This document shows, in pieces, positions 15,867 through 23,104 of a stretch of DNA of 23,104 nt (its first letter is position 1; every line of letters starts with the position of its first letter). The stretch is taken from the NCBI GenBank assembly GCA_026400695.1, contig JAPLON010000096.1:17717-40820 (forward strand), given 5' to 3'. The position numbers and the translations under genes were made by a program. The notes beneath the pieces were generated by a model, which was given only the letters and a program-made list of their open reading frames with translations, ran no database searches and was not told the DNA's origin. The stretch comes from Pseudomonadota bacterium (GTDB lineage: Bacteria > Pseudomonadota > Alphaproteobacteria > Paracaedibacterales > CAITNM01).

Positions 15867-16978
15867 AATCATCTGAATCATCGCCAATTTTTTGGGCAAG
15901 ACTTGCTTCCAAGAATGCGTCAATATCACCATCTAATACGCCACTAGCATTACCTTTTTCAACGCCAGTACGGTTATCTTTCACCATTTGGTATGGTTGT
16001 AGTACGTACGAGCGGATTTGGTGCCCCCAGCCAATTTCAGTTTTAGAGCTTGCCGTAGCGCTTGCTTTTGCTTCACGTTCTCTAAGTTCAAGTTCATACA
16101 ATCTTGCCCTTAACATATCATATGCTTGCGCCCGGTTCCTGTGTTGCGAACGATCACTCTGGCATTGTACTGCAATGTTAGTAGGTAAATGGGTTATACG
16201 AATAGCACTTTCCGTTTTATTTACATGCTGTCCTCCAGCGCCTGATGCCCGATAGGTATCAATTCGCAAATCTTTTTCTTCTATTTCAATATTGATATTT
16301 TCATCTATTTCAGGGTAAATCCAAACTGATGCAAAACTCGTATGTCGCCTGGCATTAGAATCGTATGGAGAAATACGTACCAGCCTGTGCACTCCGCTTT
16401 CGGTTTTTAACCATCCATAAGCCTGGTGACCATTTACTTTAATTGTAATTGATTTAAGCCCTGCTTCTTCGCCTGCATTTTCATCTAAAATTTCAAGCTT
16501 GTATCCTTTGCTATCTGCCCAACGCATATACATGCGCGAAAGCATTTCCGCCCAGTCTTGCGCTTCTGTACCACCAGCACCTGCGTTTATTTCAATAAAT
16601 GCATTGTTGGAATCAGCTTCGCCTGAAAGCAAAGTTTCTAGCTGTAGCTTTAGTGACTTTTGGCATAAGATGTCTAGTTCTTTTTCTGCTTCAAGTTCAG
16701 TGGTGGCATCTTGTTCAATTTCAGCTAACTCTAGTAAAGTTACAGCATCGTCCAATTCTTGGCGCAACTTGCTAAATTTTTGTAAAGAAGCTTTTAGATT
16801 TTCTCGTTCTTTTAAAAGTTTTTGTGCTTGTGCTGCGTTATCCCATAACGTTGGTGATTCTGCCTGAAGATCAAGTTCCTTTAGTTTTTCTATAGACGCA
16901 TCCCAGTCAAAGATGCCTCCTTAACAATGTAAGTGCTTGCTCTACTTGATTGATCTTGTGTAAATTCTCTGCTTTCAT
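15865..16978 (-). CDS. prfB: Peptide chain release factor 2, made by programmed +1 frameshift
   Basis: RF2 releases finished peptides at UGA and UAA codons. Translation starts at ATG 16978-16976, reads 23 codons (MKAENLHKINQVEQALTLLRRHL) to an in-frame TGA at 16909-16907, and continues after a +1 shift from GAC at 16908-16906 to TAG 15867-15865, giving 370 residues, the normal RF2 size. The catalytic GGQ is intact (SGAGGQHVNK), and the stop-recognition loop reads RISPYDSNARRHTSF, i.e. SPY where E. coli has SPF. Shift signals are in a separate entry. The gene ends six bases from a shared hairpin. Taking only the longest single frame (start near 16767) would wrongly remove the N-terminal domain. 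Confidence 0.95.
16907..16921 (-). promoter_or_regulatory. prfB programmed frameshift site (internal Shine-Dalgarno plus CTT TGA C)
   Basis: On the minus strand AGGAGG (16921-16916) is followed three bases later by CTT (16912-16910) and the in-frame stop TGA (16909-16907), then C. This is the same order and 3-base spacing as in the classic bacterial RF2 autoregulatory site, where low RF2 lets the ribosome slip +1 at CTT. It implies RF2 limits its own synthesis. Confidence 0.93.
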
Positions 16979-17037
16979 GGCCTGATTATGTATAGTTAAA
17001 GTTTTTTAAAGATTGTAGCACACGAGGCATGCAAACG

Positions 17038-17754
17038 TCATGGTTGTGTTGGATAATTTTTAGATAACGAATTTAATTTATCTATAATTTGTTGATGTGA
17101 CTTAACAAGATCTTCAAAATGATACATTTGAGTAGAGACCATATCTTCCATGTAATTGTTAATGTGGTGAATCTCTAACGCAGCCCTTAGGTTTACCTTA
17201 TAGTCTTTTTCAGCTTGTAATCGGTCTTTTGCCTCTTGGCGATTTTGACTCATCATGATAATGGGGGCTTGAATAGCAGCTACACATGAAAGAATTAGAT
17301 TTAAAAATATATAAGGATAAACATCAAATGGTTTGAATAAAATAATCCATGAATTTAGGGCAATCCAAGCCATCATTAATATTAAAAAAGCAATTATGAA
17401 AGTCCAGCTACCACCAAAAGCGGCTACTTTATCTGCACTGCGTTCACCGAATGTGCGTTTACTAAGGTCATTTTTTTCTAGGTGAATTGTTGCTAACTTG
17501 CGATTTTTAAAGTGCTTTAAAACGTCTTGTTCAGCTTGAGAAATAACTGGGTTTTCGTTGGTATAATTTTCATGTATGGATGCTAGTCTACATTCTTTGA
17601 TATCTTTTGAGCATATAAAATCTTCACTTGTGCATTCTGGATATTTTTTTTGGACTGATTTCAAAAAAGAATCTTGAAATAAACTGATTGGCAAAAGGGC
17701 TTGATCCGTAAAAGATTTTTGGCAAACCACACAAGAATGTTGATTTTTAAGCAT
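17038..17754 (-). CDS. DUF1003-family membrane protein with N-terminal cysteine motif
   Basis: The 238-residue protein starts with CVVCQKSF (C8, C11), with two more cysteines about 40 residues on (FICSKDIKEC), possibly a small metal-binding knuckle. The core is a DUF1003 domain: FGERSADKVAAFGGSWTFIIAFLILMMAWIALN, PFDVYPYIFLNLILSCVAAIQAPIIMMSQNRQEAKDRLQAEKDYKVNLRAALEI. It contains two transmembrane helices (about 116-138 and 146-168) and a long helical cytoplasmic tail. The family is widespread and of unknown function. Its ATG lies one base after the stop of the large oxidoreductase upstream, so the two are co-transcribed and probably translationally coupled. Prediction of a membrane anchoring or sensing partner is inference. 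Confidence 0.88.
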   Translation of the reverse strand: MLKNQHSCVVCQKSFTDQALLPISLFQDSFLKSVQKKYPECTSEDFICSKDIKECRLASIHENYTNENPVISQAEQDVLKHFKNRKLATIHLEKNDLSKRTFGERSADKVAAFGGSWTFIIAFLILMMAWIALNSWIILFKPFDVYPYIFLNLILSCVAAIQAPIIMMSQNRQEAKDRLQAEKDYKVNLRAALEIHHINNYMEDMVSTQMYHFEDLVKSHQQIIDKLNSLSKNYPTQP

Positions 17755-17755
17755 T

Positions 17756-20740
17756 TTAAACTTCCTGTGTTTCAGTAATATATTCTAACCATTTTTTTGA
17801 AATTTTTTCCAGTAAACCATTTTGTTTACTTCTATTTAAAAGTTCAGAGAAGGGTATTTCTTCTAGTTGCCATTCTTGTTGCTTGCAACAAAAGGTTAAT
17901 TCATTTTTGTTATTGATCAGGCATTGTCCACAAATACCTTGCATCATACATTGCATGGGGACATTTGCATTTGCAATCATTTTTGATGAAGATTTTATGG
18001 ATTGTTTGTGTGTTTGTAGATAAGTATGTATTGCTTGCTGCATAGGTGTTGACCCCATCACAAAGAACCAATCAATAGTTTGCAGGATTCCTTTATCGTT
18101 TAAATGAGTTAGACCATCTAAAACGTTTCCTTTATTAAAAGCATCGTTGCAAAACAACCATAAGTGATCTGAAGCACTTTCTATTTCGTTTATGAAAGTT
18201 CTATCACTACTTAGGGTATAAGCGGCTATCCAAAATACGGTGTTTCCGTTATCTTTTAAACTTTTTGCTAAATGTAGGAGGGCAAGATTAAAATGCCCGC
18301 CACCAATTAGTAAAACATTTTGATTTTTAGGAAGCTCAGTTGGTGTTCCTGTTGGCCCCATTAAACTAACTATTTCTTTTGGTTTTAAGTATTGGGTGAT
18401 TAAGGATGTGCTGCCAATTCCAACAATTACAAAGGTAATTATTCCTTCATCCTTATCGACTTTTACAGGTGTTAAAGCTAATGCTTCCATAGTTAGTTTA
18501 GTGTTGCGTAAAACAGGTGCGTAAGACTCAAAATTTTGTAAGCGATAAAATTGCCCAGGTTGAAAGTTGCTTGCCGCAAATGGTGCTTTGATTTCTATCT
18601 TTATTAATGTTGGTGCAATTTTTTCAACTGAGCTAACTTCTGCTTTAAAAGAGATATCTGTTTTAGAAACGGGATGGGTGCATTGTAATTGTTGGCTAAT
18701 TTCTTTATAGCCGTACTTAGCGCTAGCAATAGCTTTGACAACGCTGCCAGCATAGTTTGGATTAGCATCACCAAAACGTGGGAACGTACAATTTTCTTGA
18801 TCGTGAGTTGTGCCAACAGCCATGATAATTGTTTCAGCTTCAATGAACTCTTCAGTTGCCTCATTAAAACGTTTAACCCAAAGTCCTTTGGCACAACCAA
18901 AATCATTGGCCTCAATACGTAACGGAATAGTTTGGTCTTCGAAGATTATTCCTTCTTCCAAGGCTTTTTCAATTTCTTCATGGTTTAATTTATAGCTGGG
19001 TGAGTTTGTAATTTCAGATCGGTAGATTAATCTGACATCTACTTCATCACAGGTTAGCAATTTTTCTGCAACCAGGTGGTCGTATGGTGTCCAGTATTTT
19101 TTAAACTCATCACCGTAAGCTTTTGTTAACTGTTTGTAACGGTGGCGAAATTTTTTTATTTGAGTTTTGTAGTAGGCTTTTGCTTCAGTGGCTGTATCAA
19201 TTGCCGTTAAGCCGCCGCCAATTACAATGATTGGTCCCAGTATTTGCAAGTTTGTAAGAGAATCGTCTTTAAAAGCTCCATTTAATTGAAGAGTCATAAG
19301 AAAGTCGCTAGCGAGACGTACTCCAGGTAATGATGCTCCTTTAATTTCAGAAATCTTTGGTGCACCAGCTCCAGTACAAATTGCTACAGTATCAAATCCT
19401 AGTGATTTGTAGTTTTCTTCAGTAATTTGGCTGCCATAGCGGATAGATCCTTCAAACTTTAAATTAGTTCTGCGTTCTAATACCAACCTTAATATTTTTA
19501 AATAGTTTTTATTCCATCTAACTGTAATGCCATATTCGCAAACTCCCCCGAAACCACTTGAAATACGTTTATCTAATTTTTTGTATAGGGAATTTGTGTC
19601 TTTAATTAGATTTTGCTGTAACAATTCTTCTGGTAATGGTTCAAGCTTTGCGCCATCAATTCCCAATACTTTGTGGCCATCGCGGCTAAGGTAATGCGCT
19701 AAGCTAAACCCAGCTGGTCCAAGACCAACGACCAGCACTTTGTAGCCACTGGTATCTTTAGGTAAAGGTTGAGAAAAATCCAAAGGGTTCCACCTGGTTA
19801 GTAAACTGTAAATTTCAAAACCGTATGGCAGGTTAAGAACAGAATTTAAAATATTTGTTTCAACGCTTGGAGTATTAACTGGGTCTTGTTTTTGAAAAAT
19901 ACATGACTTTTCGCAATCGTTACAAATTCTGTGTCCGGTAGCTGCTACCATTGGATTATCAATCATTATCACAGCAAGGGCAGCCAAATTTAATTCTTCT
20001 CTTTTTAAGGCGTGCATTTGTGAAATTTTTTGGTCCAGGGGGCAACCAGTTTTTTTAATTATGGGTAAGCCTTTACGACAACTGTCTTTACCTTGGTTGT
20101 GGCATAAAATACAGTAGTGAGATTGATCGCAAGCTTTGGCATTTTTAAAACCAGAGTCAGTTAAGTCAAAACCATCGCGATGCCTTGGCTGAGTTGTTAT
20201 GTAACCGTTGCCATTTTTTTTAACATTCTTTAACCAAAAATTAGCATCAATTTTTTGCGGTAATTTAAATAATTCAAAATTTTGTTTGCTGTAAACTGCC
20301 CATGCTGCGTATTTGGCCAAATTTTTTAAATTGGAGGTTTGGTGTTCTAAAGCCTCTATAGCTTCTTTTGCGAATTCCGCTTCTGATTTGAATTTGTATA
20401 ATTTTTCCCAGCTAGGGTCACTTTCTTGAAATTGCTTTAAAGCGTAGCGCTGTACAAATTGGCGTTTCGTGTATGCAATTAAGCTAAAGGTTGATGCTTG
20501 CACGTAGGTTTTATTAAGGAATAGTTCTAATGCAAATTTTTGGCTTAAAAAAGATTCTAACAATTTAGCAAGTTGCACAAGCAATGCGTCATAAACAGAT
20601 GGTTCTAAAGAGCTTCCATTAAGGGCAGAAGTATATAAATCATGCAATACAGGGTCTTCTTCTTTTACAAATTGTAAAAAAAGTGAATTGATTTTGGCTA
20701 GGCCATCTTTCGAATATAGGTCTTCGTATTTCAATTTCAT
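17756..20740 (-). CDS. Fused GltD-like FAD/NAD(P) oxidoreductase with PyrK-type flavin/[2Fe-2S] domain
   Basis: This 994-residue protein joins modules that are usually separate subunits. Residues 1 to about 190 are helical and unrecognised. A cysteine cluster follows (C204, C210, C213, C222, then GCPLDQKI and HRICNDCEKSC near 275-285), matching the iron-sulfur domain before GltD-like enzymes. Next is a GltD/DPYD-like flavoprotein: FAD motif GLGPAG (339-344), second dinucleotide motif IGGGLTAID (near 508), and IIMAVGTT. From about 690 is a ferredoxin-reductase-like PyrK unit (PGQFYRL near 725, MGPTGTPTEL, NVLLIGGGHFNLAL) ending with a cysteine cluster CMMQGICGQC...FCC (about 931-952) for [2Fe-2S]. 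It resembles one-chain NfnAB/SudAB-like transhydrogenases. Physiological electron partners cannot be read from sequence. It heads a transcript with the DUF1003 gene; a strong hairpin ends 9 bases before its ATG. Confidence 0.85.
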   Translation of the reverse strand: MKLKYEDLYSKDGLAKINSLFLQFVKEEDPVLHDLYTSALNGSSLEPSVYDALLVQLAKLLESFLSQKFALELFLNKTYVQASTFSLIAYTKRQFVQRYALKQFQESDPSWEKLYKFKSEAEFAKEAIEALEHQTSNLKNLAKYAAWAVYSKQNFELFKLPQKIDANFWLKNVKKNGNGYITTQPRHRDGFDLTDSGFKNAKACDQSHYCILCHNQGKDSCRKGLPIIKKTGCPLDQKISQMHALKREELNLAALAVIMIDNPMVAATGHRICNDCEKSCIFQKQDPVNTPSVETNILNSVLNLPYGFEIYSLLTRWNPLDFSQPLPKDTSGYKVLVVGLGPAGFSLAHYLSRDGHKVLGIDGAKLEPLPEELLQQNLIKDTNSLYKKLDKRISSGFGGVCEYGITVRWNKNYLKILRLVLERRTNLKFEGSIRYGSQITEENYKSLGFDTVAICTGAGAPKISEIKGASLPGVRLASDFLMTLQLNGAFKDDSLTNLQILGPIIVIGGGLTAIDTATEAKAYYKTQIKKFRHRYKQLTKAYGDEFKKYWTPYDHLVAEKLLTCDEVDVRLIYRSEITNSPSYKLNHEEIEKALEEGIIFEDQTIPLRIEANDFGCAKGLWVKRFNEATEEFIEAETIIMAVGTTHDQENCTFPRFGDANPNYAGSVVKAIASAKYGYKEISQQLQCTHPVSKTDISFKAEVSSVEKIAPTLIKIEIKAPFAASNFQPGQFYRLQNFESYAPVLRNTKLTMEALALTPVKVDKDEGIITFVIVGIGSTSLITQYLKPKEIVSLMGPTGTPTELPKNQNVLLIGGGHFNLALLHLAKSLKDNGNTVFWIAAYTLSSDRTFINEIESASDHLWLFCNDAFNKGNVLDGLTHLNDKGILQTIDWFFVMGSTPMQQAIHTYLQTHKQSIKSSSKMIANANVPMQCMMQGICGQCLINNKNELTFCCKQQEWQLEEIPFSELLNRSKQNGLLEKISKKWLEYITETQEV

Positions 20741-20749
20741 ATAACAAAC

Positions 20750-20774
20750 AAGGGGGCGCTTTTGGCACCCCCTT
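20750..20774 (-). terminator. GC-rich hairpin between tlc and the oxidoreductase gene
   Basis: On the minus strand AAGGGGGTGC pairs with GCGCCCCCTT around a CAAAA loop, ten pairs including one G-U wobble, followed by GTTTGTT. On the plus strand the same position is an A-C mismatch, so the structure favours minus-strand RNA, i.e. the tlc transcript. The T-run is interrupted. It sits in the immediate leader of the oxidoreductase gene. Confidence 0.75.
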
Positions 20775-20799
20775 CAATATAAGCTAAATCAAAACTTAT

Positions 20800-22335
20800 T
20801 TATAGTTTATCGTCAGCTAGTTTTCTTTTTGCTGTAGCAGCGGTTACTTTAACTGAAAGTGCTTTAACTGCATATAGCCAAGCTACTGCAATTACAGCAA
20901 ACACTGCAAAGGTAATTGGAGCAATTGCCATAACATCTTTTGTAGCAAAGCCAATTAACAACCAGTTTTGTACAGCAGCACCACCGGCTTTACCAGCACG
21001 ACCACCAATTACATCAACAGCTGCTTTACCTTTAGTTTTTAGTTCTTCATCCAATGGAATGTAAGCCATTTCCTTGGTTGGATCAAATAAAATGTATTTA
21101 ACTGATTTTGAGATCACAACGATACCCAAACCAATAAACATTGCAGCAGCAACGCTGTGAGTGTTAAAGAACTGCAAGAATGGTTCCATTAAGCCTTCTG
21201 CTAGAATGAAACAGAAGAATGCGCTACCACCAATTAAAATTGCTATTGGTGTAATTGATGCCGCTTTAGCCCAACTTACTTTTCTTAAAATGTTTGCTCC
21301 AAATATTAAACCAAAAAGAATTGTGAAAACGCCGGTTGCTGTAGACAAACTACCCATGTAATAGTTAAATAAACCTTTGTCACCTGAACAAAATAGGCTC
21401 AATTGGTTTTTCCATTGTACTTCAACCAAGTTAATAGTTACTCCATATGCCATAATCAATAGGGCGATTAGGCCCAATTCTGGAGACTTAGCGATGATCT
21501 TACAGCTTTCCCAAAGGCCTGGCTTTTCTTTTTTCTTCTTAGGAACACCAGATTCAGCTGGGTCAAAGTAAAGTTTATCGTTCAATACATTGTTGTGCAT
21601 CCAGCGATATGCGTACATAGCAACAAGGCCAAGGACAACTACGCTTGACATTAGCAAATAAAGTGTTACTTGCCATGGGTCAGTTCCAGGAGAAACCATG
21701 TGCTTAATATTTTCAGAACAGAACATAACCGTTGGGCCTGAAACAACCAAAGCAGCATTTCCTAATACCGCAAACAAACCATAGAAACGCTTTGATTCAC
21801 GCAAACGCACTACATGGTTGGCAAATTGCCAAAACATTAGAGCGATCATTGCACTTCCCCAAATTTCTGCTAACACATAAAACAAAGAAAATGCCCAATA
21901 AGCGTAAATATCAAAAAAGCCACTTAAATATGGATAAGCAGCTTGTAAGGCTTGAATTGATTCAATGGATGGGTGTAGTAAGTGTAGATTTGGATAAATG
22001 ATAAATCCAAAGGCTGCAAAAAACACAAGAAATGGTGTAACTACAGCATAAAATACATTTTCCCGTGATAATGCGTTAGTTAATTTTGCGTACAATATAA
22101 CAAACAAAACTGCTGCTGGAGTAACACAATAAAGTTTCAAGAAAGTAATTGCGCCCGCACCTGCTGAGTTCACAACCAAAGCGTCTTTCGTGTCACGAAG
22201 TACAGTGTAGTTGAACAATAGGCAAAACATGATAATGCCAAGTGGAATAAACTTTTTTAATTCATAATTGTGGATTGGCCAGAGTCTAGCTCGTAAGCCT
22301 GTAAACTCTGGCGCTTTAATGTCTGTAGTACTCAT
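20800..22335 (-). CDS. tlc: ATP/ADP translocase, NTT (Tlc) family
   Basis: Tlc carriers exchange host ATP for bacterial ADP, or import nucleotides, across the inner membrane; they are typical of Rickettsiales, Chlamydiae, Holosporales and plastids. The 511-residue length and many hydrophobic segments (about 12) fit the family. Characteristic stretches are LWPIHNYELKKFIPLGIIMFCLLFNYTVLRDTKDALVV (about 18-55), AEIWGSAMIALMFWQFAN (about 155-172), RFYGLFAVLGNAALVVSGP, GVTINLVEVQWK, and FDPTKEMAYIPLDEELKTKGKAAVDVIGGRAGKAGGA (about 417-453). It ends in a lysine-rich tail. Families contain ATP/ADP exchangers and general nucleotide importers; motifs alone do not settle which this is. It is transcribed alone, ending at the GC-rich hairpin, and diverges from the FzlA-like gene with a 240-bp gap. 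It is the best single indicator of an intracellular lifestyle. Confidence 0.96.
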   Translation of the reverse strand: MSTTDIKAPEFTGLRARLWPIHNYELKKFIPLGIIMFCLLFNYTVLRDTKDALVVNSAGAGAITFLKLYCVTPAAVLFVILYAKLTNALSRENVFYAVVTPFLVFFAAFGFIIYPNLHLLHPSIESIQALQAAYPYLSGFFDIYAYWAFSLFYVLAEIWGSAMIALMFWQFANHVVRLRESKRFYGLFAVLGNAALVVSGPTVMFCSENIKHMVSPGTDPWQVTLYLLMSSVVVLGLVAMYAYRWMHNNVLNDKLYFDPAESGVPKKKKEKPGLWESCKIIAKSPELGLIALLIMAYGVTINLVEVQWKNQLSLFCSGDKGLFNYYMGSLSTATGVFTILFGLIFGANILRKVSWAKAASITPIAILIGGSAFFCFILAEGLMEPFLQFFNTHSVAAAMFIGLGIVVISKSVKYILFDPTKEMAYIPLDEELKTKGKAAVDVIGGRAGKAGGAAVQNWLLIGFATKDVMAIAPITFAVFAVIAVAWLYAVKALSVKVTAATAKRKLADDKL

Positions 22336-22575
22336 TTTCTCTTACCTTAAGTTTGTTAGAATGGCAGTGCTATCGGATGTTTTCAGTTCAAATCTCTTTG
22401 ATTTTAGATCTTACCAAGCGACAGTGACTCCATTATGTTCTAAATGTTAATCATTCAAAACAGTTTTTGGTTGACAAATAAGAATACTAAAATTTTTTTC
22501 CTTGGTCAACGTTAGTAAAAGTTTATTACAAAAGCAGGCTTTACAATTACCTTTATTTTCAGCTAAAAACTTAAC

Positions 22576-23104
22576 ATGAGAGTTCTTTACCATTATCCAT
22601 TATGTCCATTTTCACGCAAGGTGCGTATGTGCCTTGCTGAGAAAAAATTGGACTTTACCCAAGAAATGACGAATTTTTGGGAAAAAAGACCAGAATTTAC
22701 CAGCTTGAATCCTCTTGGGTATGTGCCGGTGTTAGTTGATTTAAACGGGTCAATATTGTCAGATAGTTCGGCTATTATCGAATATCTGGAAGAGGCGTAC
22801 CCAGATCGTAAATTGTATCCTGATGATTTATTAGGGAGGGCCGAATCACGTCGTTTAATGTTTTGGTTTGATAGCAAATTTGCTCAGGAAGTAAGTATGG
22901 TGATTTTGTGGGAAAAAGTTATTAAACGTATGATTGCCAAAACCACAGGAAATGCTGGGACGGGACCTGATTCTAACCTAATACGCCACACTAAAAATAC
23001 TTTAGCGCATCATTTAGATTATATTGCATGGCTGGTTGATCGGCGTAACTGGTTGGCAGGCGACCATTTTAGTGTTGCTGATATTACTGCTGCTGCTCAT
23101 ATTT
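22576..23104 (+). CDS. fzlA: GST-family protein, FzlA-like (partial, C-terminus off the right edge)
   Basis: The visible 176 residues form a glutathione S-transferase fold protein: thioredoxin-like N-terminal part with YHYPLCPFSRKVRMCLAEKKLDF (about 5-27), NPLGYVPVLVD, and DSSAIIEYLEE (the region that binds glutathione in true GSTs), then the helical domain with RRLMFWFDSKFAQEV and WLAGDHFSVADITAAAHI. The latter segments are those I associate with FzlA, the alphaproteobacterial GST-like protein that binds FtsZ and helps constriction and does not need glutathione. FzlA-like is therefore preferred over a generic GST, but only sequence comparison would settle it. The ATG at 22576 gives MRVLYHYPLCPFS, a typical start. 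No Shine-Dalgarno is evident. Confidence 0.8.
   Translation, partial: MRVLYHYPLCPFSRKVRMCLAEKKLDFTQEMTNFWEKRPEFTSLNPLGYVPVLVDLNGSILSDSSAIIEYLEEAYPDRKLYPDDLLGRAESRRLMFWFDSKFAQEVSMVILWEKVIKRMIAKTTGNAGTGPDSNLIRHTKNTLAHHLDYIAWLVDRRNWLAGDHFSVADITAAAHI

Noticed and set aside
18604..18995. Overlapping short ORFs on both strands within the large oxidoreductase gene
   Set aside because: The surrounding frame is continuous with recognised redox motifs on both sides; these are shadows.
22470..22510. GTTGAC/GTCAAC inverted repeat and a TTGACA hexamer between tlc and the FzlA-like gene
   Set aside because: The arms are only 6 bp with a 29-base spacer, and no -10 lies at a suitable distance from TTGACA on the plus strand; too weak to call an operator or promoter.
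22593..22877. 94-codon minus-strand ORF
   Set aside because: It is antisense to the conserved GST thioredoxin-like domain and has no recognisable content.
1..23104. CRISPR arrays, insertion sequences, rRNA genes, toxin-antitoxin pairs
   Set aside because: I looked for regular repeats, transposase-like frames, rRNA and paired small ORFs and saw none that could be supported.

Overview
The window looks like chromosome of an AT-rich, host-dependent alphaproteobacterium, most plausibly an intracellular symbiont of the Holosporales/Paracaedibacter type (inference). The case rests on an ATP/ADP translocase of the energy-parasite family (Tlc), a type VI secretion sheath gene, alphaproteobacterial marker families (Tim44-like/TimA, ELM1-like, an FzlA-like GST, UbiE, a DUF1003 protein), and proteins with secretion signals that resemble lipid-active enzymes. 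I did no database search; all family calls are from recognisable motifs and overall sequence likeness.

Layout, left to right. 1-1438 (minus, cut by the left edge) encodes a single polypeptide in which the T6SS sheath proteins TssB and TssC are joined in one uninterrupted frame. It diverges from an ELM1/GtrOC1-type putative glycosyltransferase (1640-2587, plus). Next come a signal-peptide-bearing choline-kinase/APH-like protein (2685-3950, plus), a convergent Tim44-like membrane protein (3856-4503, minus; 95-bp tail overlap), ubiE (4560-5315, plus) and infA (5457-5675, plus). The minus-strand pair pyk-miaA (8024 down to 5703) abuts without a gap. A second exported enzyme, a patatin-like phospholipase, lies at 8337-9437 (plus).

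9438-10313 is a decayed gap. It holds the 3' half of a tRNA-Lys(TTT) gene (minus), typical of an integration scar, and a broken DUF3131-family gene. The envelope-assembly operon tamA-tamB (10314-15169, plus) follows, then a small, strongly signalled gene for an unrecognised exported protein (15300-15821). A hairpin terminator separates it from prfB (minus), which uses the classic programmed +1 frameshift.

The right part is mostly minus strand: tlc (22335-20800), a GC-rich hairpin, a 994-residue fused FAD/NAD(P)/iron-sulfur oxidoreductase (20740-17756) and a DUF1003 membrane protein (17754-17038) one base downstream. A plus-strand FzlA-like GST gene (22576 onward) runs off the right edge.

How the genes fit together: core functions (translation initiation and termination, tRNA modification, quinone methylation, glycolysis, outer-membrane assembly) sit beside host-interaction functions (T6SS sheath, nucleotide import, two Sec-exported phospholipid-type enzymes). 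The most notable items are the TssB-TssC fusion, the two exported enzymes that share an ATATTAATAT palindrome in their upstream regions, and the tRNA-Lys scar.
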